DNA of 64,000 nt from Acestrorhynchus altus (GCA_034509495.1 CM067519.1:27482741-27546740), one strand, 5' to 3'; shown: positions 22,409 to 35,700, numbered from the stretch's first letter. The notes: generated from the sequence alone by a model not told the origin. Made by a program: numbers and translations.

Positions 22409-25400
22409 TCATTCTGTGTCCGAAGATCCACTGGAGCTGTCAGAAGAGGAAGTCTGCGCGTGTTTCTTCTTGCTCTTTTTCACACGTCGCTTCTCTTTCT
22501 CCTTCTTTTCCTTTTTGCCTTTCTTCTTATGACTCTTCTGCTTTTTCTTTTTCCTTCTCTCCTCTTCTTCATCATCACTAGAGGAGTAAGACCTGAATAA
22601 AGCAAATGAAACGGATCCATTACCACACTGTCATACACGGCCTGCTTCTCATCTGGTAGATGTTCTTTACAGTGTGTTAGAATGTGCTGAATGAATCAAT
22701 AGGAACAGTCCAGAACATTGGTTCTCAATCCCGGTCCCAGAGAACCACGGCCCTGCTGTAACAGCACAGGAAGGGCTCGTCAGTTAGTTCATTAGCTGAA
22801 TCGGGTGTGTTGGCATTAGGGGAAACTCTAAAGGGGGACAGTGGTACTACAGAACCACGTCTAAGAACCACTGCTTGAGAACAATTTGGAAAAAAATCTT
22901 TTTACTTGGACTTTCAATTAATGTTAAGTCAAAATGAATAGTTGCACCCAGAAGGGATCAGCCGACATAAATGAAATTTGGTTGGTAGGTTTGACATCTG
23001 GAGACAAAATGCTGCAAAGGATTCAAGAACCCATAACGGGTCTTATCGATGTACCTGACTGACAGCATAAGGTCGTCCCGTTCCACCTGCTTTTCATTGT
23101 GACTCGTGAAGTATTCCTCGGAGAAGAGTCCCAAAGCAATTCCAGCAGTTGGATGAGTTTGAGATGGGTCACATCATAGGGCTCCAGAAAGTGGGATGGT
23201 CTTATTGATGTACTGCACGCAACACCAGTCATGTGGACATTATCGTAGTGTGCTGTTGGCGGCAGTGCAGCCAGTTTCAGTAAAAATACTTTCTGAGGGA
23301 ACAAACAGTTCCTAACGAGGAATCCCGGTCAGCTCAAGGTCAACTTCAGAGAGCCCTCTACTCACCACTTAAGATAAAAGGTTATCCGTTTTGACCATCA
23401 GCAGCAAAGCTCTGCTTAGTGCACGGCTCTGCTTTCGACATCAACAACATCCTCCACAGAGAAGGACAAGAAGAAGAATCTGCAGACTTTTAATCAATTT
23501 TCATATAATCTATACAATTAAAATGGAGACAATTACACTCATCCTCAAAACAACACACTGATGAAGGTGATCAGGATCAATAACTGATAACTATAATCTG
23601 ATCTGATCAATATTTATTGATCTACTCATACAGAAGTGGTGTCTCTCAGGACGGCGTCGGGTTTAACGCAACACGCCGGACGTCTCTGCATGGAGGTGTA
23701 GAGGTTCCTAATGGTGTCCTGTGATGATCCATCCCATGCAGCTTGTTCTCACTCAGTTCTGCAGATGGTGTGGTAGGGGTGGAGTGTTGATAGAGCGTCC
23801 AGTAGCGTCCAACACATTTTCAATCAGGGACAGGTCTGGAGATGAGACCGACCACGGCGTAGTATCTGTGTCTTCAAGACCAGATCTTGAGATGGCAGCA
23901 GTGTGTGGACGAGTAAAGTGCATCACGCTTCCTGGAGCCCTATGACGTGACCCCTTTGAACTCTCTACAAAGCATACTTCTTGTCGTACGACAGCGTACG
24001 AGATGAATGGTAAGTCATTGCTCCCGTACAATTAGACACGCCCACAACGGCTCCAAACCTACTACTCGTTGGTTCCTGCTGTGAACAAACTTTTCAAGTT
24101 TAGGAACCGAGGAAATGAACCCAACGGTTCAAAGCTGGAAAGGAACCCGTTCTGGGCTGGTAGTGATTTTGAAAACAGTACCTCTTTTTGGCTTTTCGAT
24201 GTGATCGTTCTTTGCTTCTCTTTCTGTGTTTCTCATGTTTAGAATCTTCTTGGGAACCTGCAGAAGGAGCACACATCAATCTCAGGCTGAACCCAGGCTG
24301 AACTCAAGGGTGACTCAGTAAAACTCTCAGGCAAGTCTTCTAACAAAGTCAAAACTGTTGATCTTGTTTCTCGCAAATAAGACAATTACGGGTAATGTCC
24401 AGAATCCCTCTGGAGGTTTCTAACGGCAGGGTGACAGTGAGACGTCTAGTTCTCCTTTCAGTCGAACAGTTTCCCCCCATAAACCCAACCTTTACGCTGA
24501 AATTATAATCACTTACGTAAATCATTACATTCACACACAGAAAGATTCAGTCCATTCCAACAACGATGCTCAAACCTTTAGAGTGGCTCCCGAAGATCTT
24601 CTCCTTACTGACAGCTTCCTGCTGTTCTTCTTCACTCTCCTCACTGCTTGTACTGCTCACATCCAAAACGATATCCTTCCTGGGATCCACCCGCACAAAG
24701 TTCCGGCACTCGAATGTCAGGTGACCCGCTGGTGAAGCATGAGAAGAACCGTTTATTATAAATAAAGGATTTCACTTACGTTGCTCAGACAGACCTTAAA
24801 GACGACGTAACCGTGACGTAACGTTCAGTACTTACGATAGCCACATCTTTTGCATCCAGCTCGAATGTTATCCTTATTTACACCTGTTGCAGGACAAGGT
24901 GAGAATAAATACATGTTCCATCAAGTCATAGAGAAAATAAACAGTGTGCGTCTGACTGATCACTCAATCGGAAAAGACTAGTCCGATTGAGGCCGTGCTG
25001 ACTACCATTTCTCTCCTTGATCCTGTAAACAATCTGAAGTAGAAAAATAAGAATAACTGTGGTGAAAACAACTGGTTCTGTACGTTCTGGTTGGAAATCT
25101 GGGAGACCTACACGAACCACGTGTGAACTGATGGGAACAGTGACCCAACAACCACACTAAGCAGACATGCCCTCCATAAGTCATCCTGTTAGTGCAGCAC
25201 CATTACGATCGCTGCTCGTAACCATGCCAACACTGACAAAGACTGCAATGATGTTGTACCAGACAGAATGTCAGGTCATCTTCAGTGACAAGACCGTCTT
25301 TTGTCTTGATGGAGACAACCGAATAGAGGCACCGTGTTCAGCAAGATCGAGGGTTTGTTGTCAAGCATCACACGTCCAGAAGGTCTGGTGTCATAGCGTG

Positions 25401-26495
25401 GGTGTAATTTCGTACAATATCAGATCACCTTTGATCTTCATTACAGACACTTTAACAGACCAACGTTACGATAATGAGATTCTGCAACCAGTGGTTCTAC
25501 CTTTTCTGAACACACACTCTATTCCAACAGGACGACGCTCGTCCACACACTGCTGCCGTCTCAAGATCTCGTCTTGAAGACACAGATACTACGCCGTGGT
25601 CGGTCTCATCTCCAGACCTGTCCCTGATTGAAAATGTGTGGGACGTTATTGGACGCTGTATCAATACTCCACCCCACCACACCATCTGCAGAACTGAGTG
25701 AGAACATTCAAGCTGCATGGGATGGATCATCACAGGACACCATTAGGAACCTCTACACCTCCATGCAGAGACGTCTGGCATGTTAAACCCGACTCAGAGA
25801 GACACAACTTCTGTATGAGCAGATCAAAAATATTGATCAGATCAGCCTACATTTATAATCAGATACTGATCCTGATCACCTTCATCTTCCTTCTGGAGGA
25901 AACGATGATGAAAAAAGTGTCTTTTCCTACTGCAACCACACTCCTACTGTATATAATGCTCTATAAGAAAACAGGACAAAAGCAGGACACGGGGCTTTAC
26001 AGAGCTAGTGCTCGGGGTTCGTAGAACTGTGAACTCAAGGGGGTTTATGAAATAAAGGTTCTGTTTGGGTTCTGTTGAGAATATGTTTATGTTGCTTTAG
26101 CCAAAATGCTAAGGATAGATCAGAGAACGCTTTGAAGGACAGTAAAAACGGGACATTAATGAGTATATACAGTAAATATAAGTGTCAGTCGTGCTGGCAG
26201 CTGATTCCGATATGGATTATTGATTAAATGTGATCAGAATTGGTTTCAGGAGTCTGGAAGACGATGCTAAGCTAGCTGAAGACGGAGAATCCACTCCTCG
26301 TTTTGCCTCCGACTGTGGTTGGCTGAGCCACTGCGCAGGCGCAGCGGAGCCGCGCAGGCCGCAGGAGCCAAAATACGGAGCGGATTCGTGAGTCCCGCAC
26401 CTGGATCCCGCAGCTCCGAGATAAAACGTGGCGAACAGCTTTACGCAAAAAGCAGGAAAGTTCGCAGTGCAGGTTTACGTACCTGGTAAAGCCAT
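22409..26495 (-). CDS. srek1ip1: SREK1-interacting protein 1, zinc-knuckle splicing factor partner
   Basis: There are five minus-strand coding exons: 26495-26483, 24883-24836, 24728-24576, 24257-24182 and 22592-22409. Phases match and give 157 aa (human 155). Exon 1 is only 13 nt and supplies MALPG. Then follow VNKDNIRAGCKRCGYPGHLT and FECRNFVRVDPRKDIVLDV, with a CCHC zinc knuckle C-X2-C-X4-H-X4-C at about residues 15-28. Next come an acidic STSSEESEEE stretch, a KHRKRSKERSHRKAKKRSYS basic/RS part, and a very Lys-rich tail ending SSDSSSGSSDTE. Family knowledge: it binds the SR-related factor SREK1 and may modulate splicing in the nucleus. It lies head-to-head with cwc27. Introns 1 and 4 carry Tc1-like fossils. 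Confidence 0.95.
22985..23325 (+). mobile_element. Tc1-like family A, 5' part, in srek1ip1 intron 4
   Basis: A plus-strand frame gives pieces such as LDEFEMGHIIGLQKVGWSY, the helix-turn-helix region typical of a Tc1-type transposase N-terminus. Frames then break. Confidence 0.65.
23525..23935 (-). mobile_element. Tc1-like family A, 3' part, in srek1ip1 intron 4
   Basis: On the minus strand this holds the C-terminus (SSPDLSLIENV and PPLPHHLQN) plus the conserved 3' flank ggcgtcgggtttaacgcaaca ... gatctactcat ... gatcaataactgat. It faces the 22985-23325 fragment, so the two pieces are inverted relative to each other. Confidence 0.75.
25075..25880 (+). mobile_element. Tc1-like family A, longest copy, in srek1ip1 intron 1
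   Basis: The order of blocks is: gacctacacgaaccacgtg, agtcatcctgttagtgcagcacc, a core near 25390-25515 (GVISYNIRSPLIFITDTLTD, QRYDNEILQPVVLPFLNTHS), then in another frame SPDLSLIENVWDVIGR, ending with gttaaacccgactcagagagacacaacttctgtatgagcagatca. Frameshifts and stops show it is dead. It is the best guide for a family consensus in this window. Confidence 0.75.
26290..26440 (-). promoter_or_regulatory. candidate regulatory core of the srek1ip1/cwc27 divergent region
   Basis: A GC-rich stretch contains TGCGCAGGCGCA (26332-26343), a near-consensus NRF1 site, and ggctgagcc and ggagccgcgcaggccgcagg. It lies on the srek1ip1 coding-downstream side of exon 1, so it may be an intragenic promoter element or mark an alternative first exon. 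Function is inferred. Confidence 0.4.
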
Positions 26496-26589
26496 TCAGC
26501 AGATCAACTGCAGAGACGATCCAAAGGCAGGACGACCTGCAACAACAAGCTCCAAAGACACGGGGAGCATTACCGCCCTCTACCGGACA

Positions 26590-26656
26590 GCTGCAGCCCT
26601 CCTGTTAGGGGTTGGTGCTCTGGAGGGTTTCTGGTTGATAGGTTGCTGGTTCAAAT

Positions 26657-26713
<57 letters not shown>

Positions 26714-26715
26714 TG
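26590..26715 (+). mobile_element. tRNA-like SINE piece followed by (CT)n
   Basis: taggggttggtgctctggagg and ggttgctggttcaaatctc look like worn A and B boxes of a tRNA-derived SINE on the plus strand, followed at once by a (CT)n run at 26654-26708. It sits between srek1ip1 and cwc27. Confidence 0.5.
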
Positions 26716-27258
26716 TGAAAACTGATGTCACCTGAAATTTCAGTACCACTACATCCTGGGGTTGTGGATTCATAACATTGGTCTGTAATGAAGACGAAGG
26801 TCGTTATACAGAACTGCACCCCTATGACATATGACTAACACTAGGAGGGTGAAGACAAGAACATGCCTCCTCCGGTATATGACACCAGACACCAGCTCTT
26901 TTCGAGCTGCAGCTGGGCAGCCAATGCGCTCGGGGGAAAGCGTCAGGTCTCCAGCTCCGATACAGCTGTTCAAATACATCAAATAAGTTCACTTTCATAA
27001 CCAACCGGATCTCATCTCCATCCCAGGAGGGCCTCCTTCACACCTCCTTGTTCAGTTTCCTCTGAACTGTGTTGCTGTGCTGGGTGTGACGAGGCCCGTG
27101 TCCTGCAGGGGGCAGTAGTGTGGATCAGCAGGGAGGGCAGGAAGAAGAAGAAGAGGTGGAAGCAGCAGGCGGCTGTTTGGTGTTTATATCAGTCTTTTTA
27201 TTTCTCTGCATCTGTTCAGTCTTTCTTTTGGAGTCGTTTGATTGAAGCTGCTCCAGAC

Positions 27259-29687
27259 ATGAGCAACATATACATACAGGAGCCTCCAACTAATGGCAAG
27301 GTACGTGCAGCCTTTCATTTCTCCACCCTTTGTTTATAAAGTACAGTAAAGGAGATTAAACTGTAAAAATGTCCAATTCTTTCCTAAACGCGGCTCTCGG
27401 AGCGTTTCTCATCGACTGACACACGAAGCCCTGTTCTCCGGCTGACTTGCAGACCTGCAAGCCTGCAGTCCGGATCTGAACCCTGATCCGCTCCTCATTT
27501 TGTTTGCAGCCGCAGCTCCGGATCCGATGCAGCGCTGAAATCCACTGAAATCCGCTCCGCCGGAGCAAAAACCCGGAGTAGAGTATCGGATTTCTGGATC
27601 TGGATTTCCAATGTAGACAGATAGAACTTTATTGCTCCCTTTGGGGGGGTTCTCTCAGGGAAATTAAGGTTCCAGCAGCATCAATACAGTAGACAGAGAA
27701 AACAGTAAGCAGTATAGTTGGAGAGTGTATGAAAGCCCAGTCGGAAGGGTTTTGCACATTACTGCACATTATTATTGCACTTGTTTAATTGTTATTGCAC
27801 ACAGTCCGGTTGTGTTGTGGTGGTCAGGTTACAGGGAACTGGTTACTGCTCCTTCCCATCCTCTCCTCTGTCCTCCTGTTATCCCTTCTCCCCCCAGAGA
27901 GAAAGTGTACAGTCTGATGGCATAAGGGACAAAAGGGCACTTGGGGAGGAGCAGTCTGTCACTGAACAGGCGATGACGATCTTCTTTATTTATCTCAAAG
28001 GTTTTAATCAAGACCTCTGCAGGAGATGTTGATGTAGAGCTGTGGTCCAAAGAAGCTCCCAAAGCCTGCAGGAACTTTGTTCAGCTGTGTATGGAAGGTA
28101 AACACTGCATGTTCAGGGGTCTGTCCACACCTTTTAGGCCAGTTACCATAGCAACGCATTATTTGCTCCCGCTCACCTAAACAATCGAGCAAACCAAACT
28201 AATGTCTGAGGTTTAAATATGGTCTGATCATTTGTAGCTGATTCTAATTTTAGGTGTTTGAAGTCGTAATAAATCTCGTTTTTGCAGGTTACTACAATGG
28301 GACCATATTCCACCGAGTCGTTCCAGATTTCATTATCCAGGGAGGAGATCCTACTGGCACTGGAGCTGGAGGGGAGTCCATCTACGGCCGTCCTTTCAAG
28401 GTGAGACATCTTACCTGAACTGCTCGACGACCTGAGGTGAGCAGTTGATCACACTGTGCTGAAGTCCTTTGCGTGACTAATGACTGACTGTCGTGTTACA
28501 GGACGAGTTTCACTCCAGATTACGGTTCATCAGGAGAGGTCTGGTGGCCATGGCAAACGCAGGACCACATGATAACGGAAGCCAGTTCTTCTTCACGCTG
28601 GGACGGGCCGATGAGCTCAATAAAAAGCACACCATTTTTGGAAAGGTGACTTGGTTGCAGTTGGGGCAGACCTTCATACTCATATCTGACCTTTGTCTGA
28701 TATTTTTATAGGGCTGTAGTGGAAGCACTTTTACACCATCTTGTGGCAAAACCCAGTGTCCTTATTTACAGATCCGACTGAGACAGAACTGATCAGACGT
28801 CTGTCTTGTTTTTTTTTTTGGTGAGTGTGTTGCGAGTGTGAGATGTTTTCACCCAACGCTGGCTCTCCTCTTGGTTCCAGGTCGCAGGAGACACCGTGTA
28901 TAACATGTTAAGGTTAGCAGAGGTGGAGTGTGACGGTAACGAACGGCCCCTGAATCCTCACAAAATCCGCTCTACAGAGGTACCCAGGCTTTTGAACAGG
29001 TTGTTTGAAGTGTTGACTTTTCAGATGCTGCCACTGGGTCTGATCTGTCTCCCACAGGTGTTACATAACCCCTTTGATGACATCGAGCCTCGAGAAATGA
29101 AAGGCAAAAAGGAGAAATCCAAAGAGGAGAGCAGAAAGTCTCAGTCTAAGGCAACGAAGTAAGAACGTCTGTTTCATGAGAAGTTGCATTAAAATGTTTG
29201 AGGCTGCTGGTTCTGCTTATTCCAGATGTTTTTAAGAACACAAATTAGGGCTTAACTCTTAGAACCAGAGATCCGCTCTGCAGGCAGGTACATGCTGTAT
29301 TCTAGGCCTCGTATCTCACGATCAGAGTAACCTAAAGACGTGACACACAAACTCCAGGACTGACGCTGTCTGATCATAATGACGTCATGTAATCAGTGAC
29401 CTGTAAAGAACAGAGCTCCAGTCATTTACTAATGAAGGTCATAAAATCACTAGTAATGTCTGATCCAGATTTTATTAAAACCAAATAAACCTTCAGTTCG
29501 ATTAAAAGTTGCCTTTTTACTGAAAACAGAAATATTCCCGAAACTGTTGAAGTGAAATCTGCGTCTGTATCTTCTTTTTCTTTCAAATCAGAAATTTCAG
29601 CTTGCTCTCATTTGGCGAGGAGGCAGAAGAGGAAGAGGAAATGGTCAATCAAGTCAGCCAGGTAGACTTAAAAACACACACACACAT

Positions 29688-29746
<59 letters not shown>

Positions 29747-32700
29747 CACAGTCATTCTTCCTGCCAGTTCAGGGAATCAAACCAGGGATGAGCCTGGTTC
29801 CCGAACCCGAAGGCCATGGCGGCGCCAACAGAACCAGATCATTACCAAACAAAACATACGGTTTTATCACTGAAATTAACGATCTGTCAGTCAGACGTTT
29901 CTGTAACTGTCTACCGTCTCTGACATCGGCTGGAAGAACAGGTTTCCCACTCGTCCATGCGGAATTCTTCAGCTGGTAAATGAAATGCAGGTTGTAAAAT
30001 TGTAAAATGTCATTAGTGAGTCCATCAGGACGTCCGTCTGTGTCCGTCTGTCTTGCAGACAATGAAAGGAAAGAGCAAAAGCAGTCATGACCTTCTGAAG
30101 GACGATCCAAAGTTAAGCTCGGTTCCCGTCGTCGACAGGTAATCAGACCTCGGCCTCAAAGTTGAATCCTGATTGATTTTATGGAGGATGATTTCGGGAT
30201 CCGTCCTGCTTCCTGGTGAGGAAGGAATCTGTCACCGGATGATAAAATGTCACCTTTTTTCTTTCTTGCAGAAGAACAGATCAAACTGCCGGAGGGGACA
30301 TTTCAGAGGTTTGTCTTCTTAATGTTTTTGAATGTTCTTTCCACGCAGATGTTCTTTAACGGAGTGAGAAGCTTTTCCTCACAGTGATTTGATCTTAAAT
30401 GATCTTATTTTACTAAAGAGGGGAATGATATGACCAAAAACTGTTTTTTTTTTCTCCTTGCTGTTCAGGAAGCTCATGAAACAGATGATGATGATGAGGA
30501 TGATGATGATGATGATGAGGATGCTGTTTTGAGAAGGAAGGAAATGAGAGACCGCATCTCAAACAAACTGAAGAAAGGAAAAGTGGAGGAGGAGAAATCG
30601 GAGGTCAGCGAGGAGCGAGGAAAGAAGAGCAGCCGCAGGTAAGACCGACACTCGGCCGAGCAGACGCAGACGCAGCTGCTGCTGCTGCCCTCTGCCCAGT
30701 CTGTCACAGAGTGACCTGCAGGTGGCAGCATTGTACTGAAGAGTGAACGATGCTCCACTGCCGGGAATTGATTTGACCGTGTGCCGTTGTCCTGTGTTTG
30801 CTTTCATATGATAATATTTCCAGTGGACACTTGGGTAAGGAGTGGCTATAAGGTGAGAATATAGGTTCTCAGCTGTACCTGTAGGAGGCAGTGTTGCACT
30901 TTTACAGCTGTGGGGGAAAAAGCACCTCATTGAATCCTCTGATTATATGATTTCATATGAACGATGTTTCAGACTCCGGAAAGCCAGTGCTTCTGTGCAG
31001 AGGAGCAGGTAATGTGTGCCCTGTAGGTTACTAGGACACCTACACAGGGCTGCTGTAATGTTATTGTTAAAACACGTCACAATAAAAGTCTCTCATGCAA
31101 ACAGTCAGTATTATTACTACTTACATTCTGTCAGGAGTCGATACTGGAGTTCGTTTGATATCAGCAGGTACGTTCATTTTGGGTGTTTTCACACCTGAAC
31201 GTTTGTGTGTGTTACATTCGTCTGGTTGTGTGTGTTACTACGTCCCGTCGTCATCACCTTTGTGACCTGCGTCCGACGCTGGCATGTGGTCAATGCTTTG
31301 AGTTTCACCTTTCCAGGTGTTGGGGCTATTTCTGCCTTCAAGTGAAGCGTGTCGCGGGCAGCGCGAACATGTCGGATTCCCCTCGGATTCCTCGAAGTCT
31401 GTTCACGAATTAGGGTTAACCTACAGGTCCAGTAGACCACCGCTTTACGTAGGACCAGACCACGATCCCCGGGTCCAGACCATTGTTAATTCGGTGACCT
31501 GTATTAGTAAAGACGATTATTTGACCGTCTTAACGGTCGTTTGTTCAGCCCTGCAGAGGCAGGAGCAGGTGAGAAGAGGTCAATACTGTACTCAAGTTGA
31601 CCTTCAGTTGTTCGTATGACGTTGTTGTTATTTTGTTCTCTAAACCATTTACGTTCGACTGCCCTGATTTCTTGACTCATCCAAACATCTACCGAAACTT
31701 ACGTAGAGTGCCTTTGATGCTGATGTCAGCGTTACAAACCAACCTCGTGACGGTGATTAACAAACACGCTAATGTGAATCGAGCCTGTCTGTTTCTTCTT
31801 ACTTCTGTTTAGGGTTTGTTCCTTATTAGGCAGCCTGGTCCTGGGATGTGAGCGCGCTCTACCCCGTTTAACCCCCAGGGATGCAGTGTGTCAGAAAAGC
31901 ACATTCATTCCGTTCTCAATGACAGGTTCAGCTAAATAAATCACTCGGAGCAGCTGAGCTCTGTTAGGGCCTGTTTACAGTCGGAGGCTTAATGCCTCTG
32001 GTCAGTGCGCACTCTATAGGGAATGGATTAGTGATGGTATTTACCGTAGATCAAAGATCAGCCGTTGCTTTGTCTCTTTCAGGGGTGTTAATGAGCACTA
32101 ATGACACTTTAAAGTCCAGCTGAACGGCAGCCCAGCTGCTCCTGATGTGGACGCCAGAGCCTTGCGCCGGATTCTTTTTGCTGGCCGAGTCGGACTGGGC
32201 CGGGCCAGGTCCTGCAAGGTGAAAGAGAAATACTGGCATTAACCGTGAGTCGGTCTGCCATAGAGAGGGGCAAGCAGCACCCTCCTGCCAAGCTGGCAGC
32301 CTCAGCACTGCTGCTGCGAGGCCGGAGTGCATAATTTTGTCTTTTCACAGAAAGTAATTATGAGTAAGGTTTTGTAATGTCTTTTTAAACGCTGTTGGGC
32401 ATGACGGTGTGTTCTGACACACCGTCTATTCCTGACTTTGTTAAATGGCCAAAAATCGGTTGAGGAGTGTGGATGGGTTTGGCTTTTCTCACTCCGCAGA
32501 GCAGGGTGCTCACAGGGAAGAGAGTGCTAAACCTAAAACTCCCTGAAATAAACCTGTTATTTTTAACTAGTAATTATTCTGATTAGGCACTGGCTCTCGC
32601 CACAAGAGGGCGTAATCTGCTTCCCAGACTACTCTATAAAAAGGCTCTGAGGCAACTTTTTGGTAGAGTACCCGAGAGATCTTTCTACGACACACTCGAA

Positions 32701-35700
32701 GACATTTCGCCCAGTTGAAGCAGCAGCTGATGGACGAAACCCACCAACATCACAGAGCTGAAGCTGGTTTGTGGAGGAATGAACTCAGATTAGCGCAGGA
32801 CTGATCAACCGTTACGGAAACGTTGAGATACAGTTATTACTGCACAAGAGGAGACACAGCAGATACTGAAAGCAGAGGTACATACGTTTACTCTCAGATA
32901 TGAAACACTGATCATCTTCATCAATAAATAAATGATATTCTTGTCTGATTTGTTTGATTTGGTTCTACTCTGGTTCTAATCTGGTGAAATTCTAGGTCTC
33001 ATTTATGCAGCACCTTAAAGCACCACTAAAGCAAGTCAAACCGCGACCATCAAGCTCGAAAATCACACGCCGTTCTTTCAGAGGAGTCCCCTCCTCGCGC
33101 CGTGAATCGGACGATCAGCTGTTGTCTGTCTGGATAATTTTGTAAGCATAATAAACTCGTACTCAGACTTATTTTGCGTAATGAAGTAACGTCCCGACCC
33201 TCAGTGCCCTGCTGTTTGATTGACAGCAGGCAAAATGCAGTCAGACTGTAGTATATTAAACATGAGCGTAGTGTTTGGCTACAAGTACTGTAACCCAACA
33301 CAGTGGTTTGTCTTGGCCTGGAATCAAAGGCTTGGCTGGTAGGTACAGTGTTGGTGTGGGACAAAGGGTGAATTGTTGCAGAGGAGCGAGCCACTTCCCA
33401 CCGAAGCTTTCAGGAGCTTTTAGGTGCGGCATGCGTGCTTTGGTGGCCAGTCACCTGGAGAGGAAGCACGGGCTGTGGGGAGGATCTAACGGAGGCTGGA
33501 GGAGATGGTCTGTGTGGCCTAGGATGGATTTACTGCTCCATGACTGCTGTTTTTTGTTCTCCAGCTCTCTCTGTCCTGCTCAGCTCCTCTCGTGAGGAAG
33601 TTCCCTTCATTGAGCACCAGTGTATGAAGTCATGTGACAACAGAGGTCCTTTTACCAAAAGACTAGAAGCTGAAAGATTTAAATCTGACTGTCTTAAGCA
33701 ATATTTACAAAAGATCATACTGATTTTGGTGATCTCGGGTTTAGTTTTATATTCTTAAAGATCGGCAGCAGTGTAGTTACTGACACTGTATCAGAAACAC
33801 GGTCCGGTAGCCGGTATTAAAGATCAGGCAGTGTAGTTACTGACACTGTATCAGAAACACGTCCGTAGCCGGTATTAAAGATCAGTAACAGTGTAGTTAC
33901 TGACACTGTATCAGAAACACGGTCCGTAGGCCGTATTAAAAGATCAGTAACAGTGTAGTTACGACACTGTATCAGAAACACAGTCCGTAGCCGTATTAAA
34001 GATCAGTAACAGTGTAGTTACTGACACTGTATCAGAAACACAGTCCAGTAGTCGTATTAAAGATCAGTAACAGTGTAGTTACTGACACTGTATCAGAAAC
34101 ACGGTCCAGTAGTCGTATTAAAGATCAGTAACAGGTAGTTACTGAAACTGTATCAGAACATCACCGGTAGCGTCGGTATTAAAGATCAGTAACAGTGTAG
34201 TTACTGAACTGTATCAGAAACACGGTCCGTAGCCGGTATTAAAGATCGCAACAGGTAGTTATTGACATCATCAGAAACACGGGTCCGTGGTCGTATTAAA
34301 GATCAGTAACAGTGTAGTTACTGACACCAGACAGAAACACGGTCCGTGGCCGGGTATTAAAGATCAGCAGCAGTGAAGAGCTGACACTGTATCGAAACAC
34401 AGTCCGTAGCCGGTATTAAAGATCAGCAGTGTAGTTACTGAAACTGTATCAGAAACACAGTCCGGTAGCCGTATTAAAGATCAGCAGCAGTAGTTACTGA
34501 AACTGTATCAGAAACACAGTCCGGCAGCCGGTATTAAAGATCAAAGAGTGTAGTTACTGAAACTGTATCAGAAAACACAGTCCTGCAGCCGGTATTAAAG
34601 ATCAGCAGTGTAGTTACTGAAACTGTATCAGAAACACAGTCCGCAGCCGGTATTAAAGATCACAGCAGTGTAAAGTTACTAAAACGTCGTCACAGCGTCC
34701 GGTAGTCGTATTAAAGATCAGTAAATAGTGGTTACTGAAACTGCATTGAAACAAAGTCCTAGTCGGTATTAAAGATCAGTAACAGTAGTTACTGAAACTG
34801 TATCAGAAACACAGTCCGGTAGCCGGTATTAAAGATCAGTAACAGTGTAGTTACTGTGTATCACTGGGAGTGAAAACGTTCAGTGTTCTTTTTCTGGATA
34901 ATTTCAGCACACCATCAGAACGGTGAGTAGAGAGGGACTCTGGAGGAGAAGAAGTTGAAAGGTTGTCTGTTCTCAACCCAACTTTGAAGTCTGGAAATGT
35001 GAGGATCCTTAAATTACATTTTTATGCGACCGCTCGCATATTGATCACATTTAACGTAATTGCGAGCATTACCGAGAAGAGGTAAACACTTAATAACCGC
35101 TTAATGTCGCTGTCAGTATCGGTCATTTTAAGGAGTCGGGGGCCTTTTAGGAATTAATGAAAACAAAGGTTAGAGGGAGTCCCGGAGCAGTGTGGTAGCC
35201 GCCACTTTTGTTAAACCCGACGGGGCATGACTGAGGAGGCAAAATGCTTCCATATGGATTTGGGGACACGCTTACTGCTGCTGCCAGGCCGCACGCTCTT
35301 CATAATTTCACGCTCTGCATGTGATTCACGAGGGAATGACTGAAGAAGGAAGTGTTTTTCCATTATATCGCCGGGTTTGGTTTGCATCATGTCTGCGTGC
35401 TCTGATGGTAAACTTCATCAACGTACATCTGTACAGATTGTCGTCTGTTGCGTCCAGTCTGAGTCACCACTGTTCCGCTGACCTTTACGAGCAGCTTTAT
35501 GAGCGCAAAACAGAAAATGAATGAAGGTGCTCCTGCTCATCCAGTGCTTCCTCTGAACTCTGAAGGTGTATTAATGGGGCTTTTTGTTCCTACGTTGTTG
35601 CAGTTACACTGTCTGCTCTTCTGGGAAGGTTTTACATATTGATGTAACTAAGCTCTGAGAATTTGATTAGATACGTATGTGACCGGCCACTGGGCTGACT

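Noticed and set aside
33755..34860. CRISPR-like or satellite RNA gene
   Set aside because: No spacers, no conserved promoter per unit; a simple tandem repeat.
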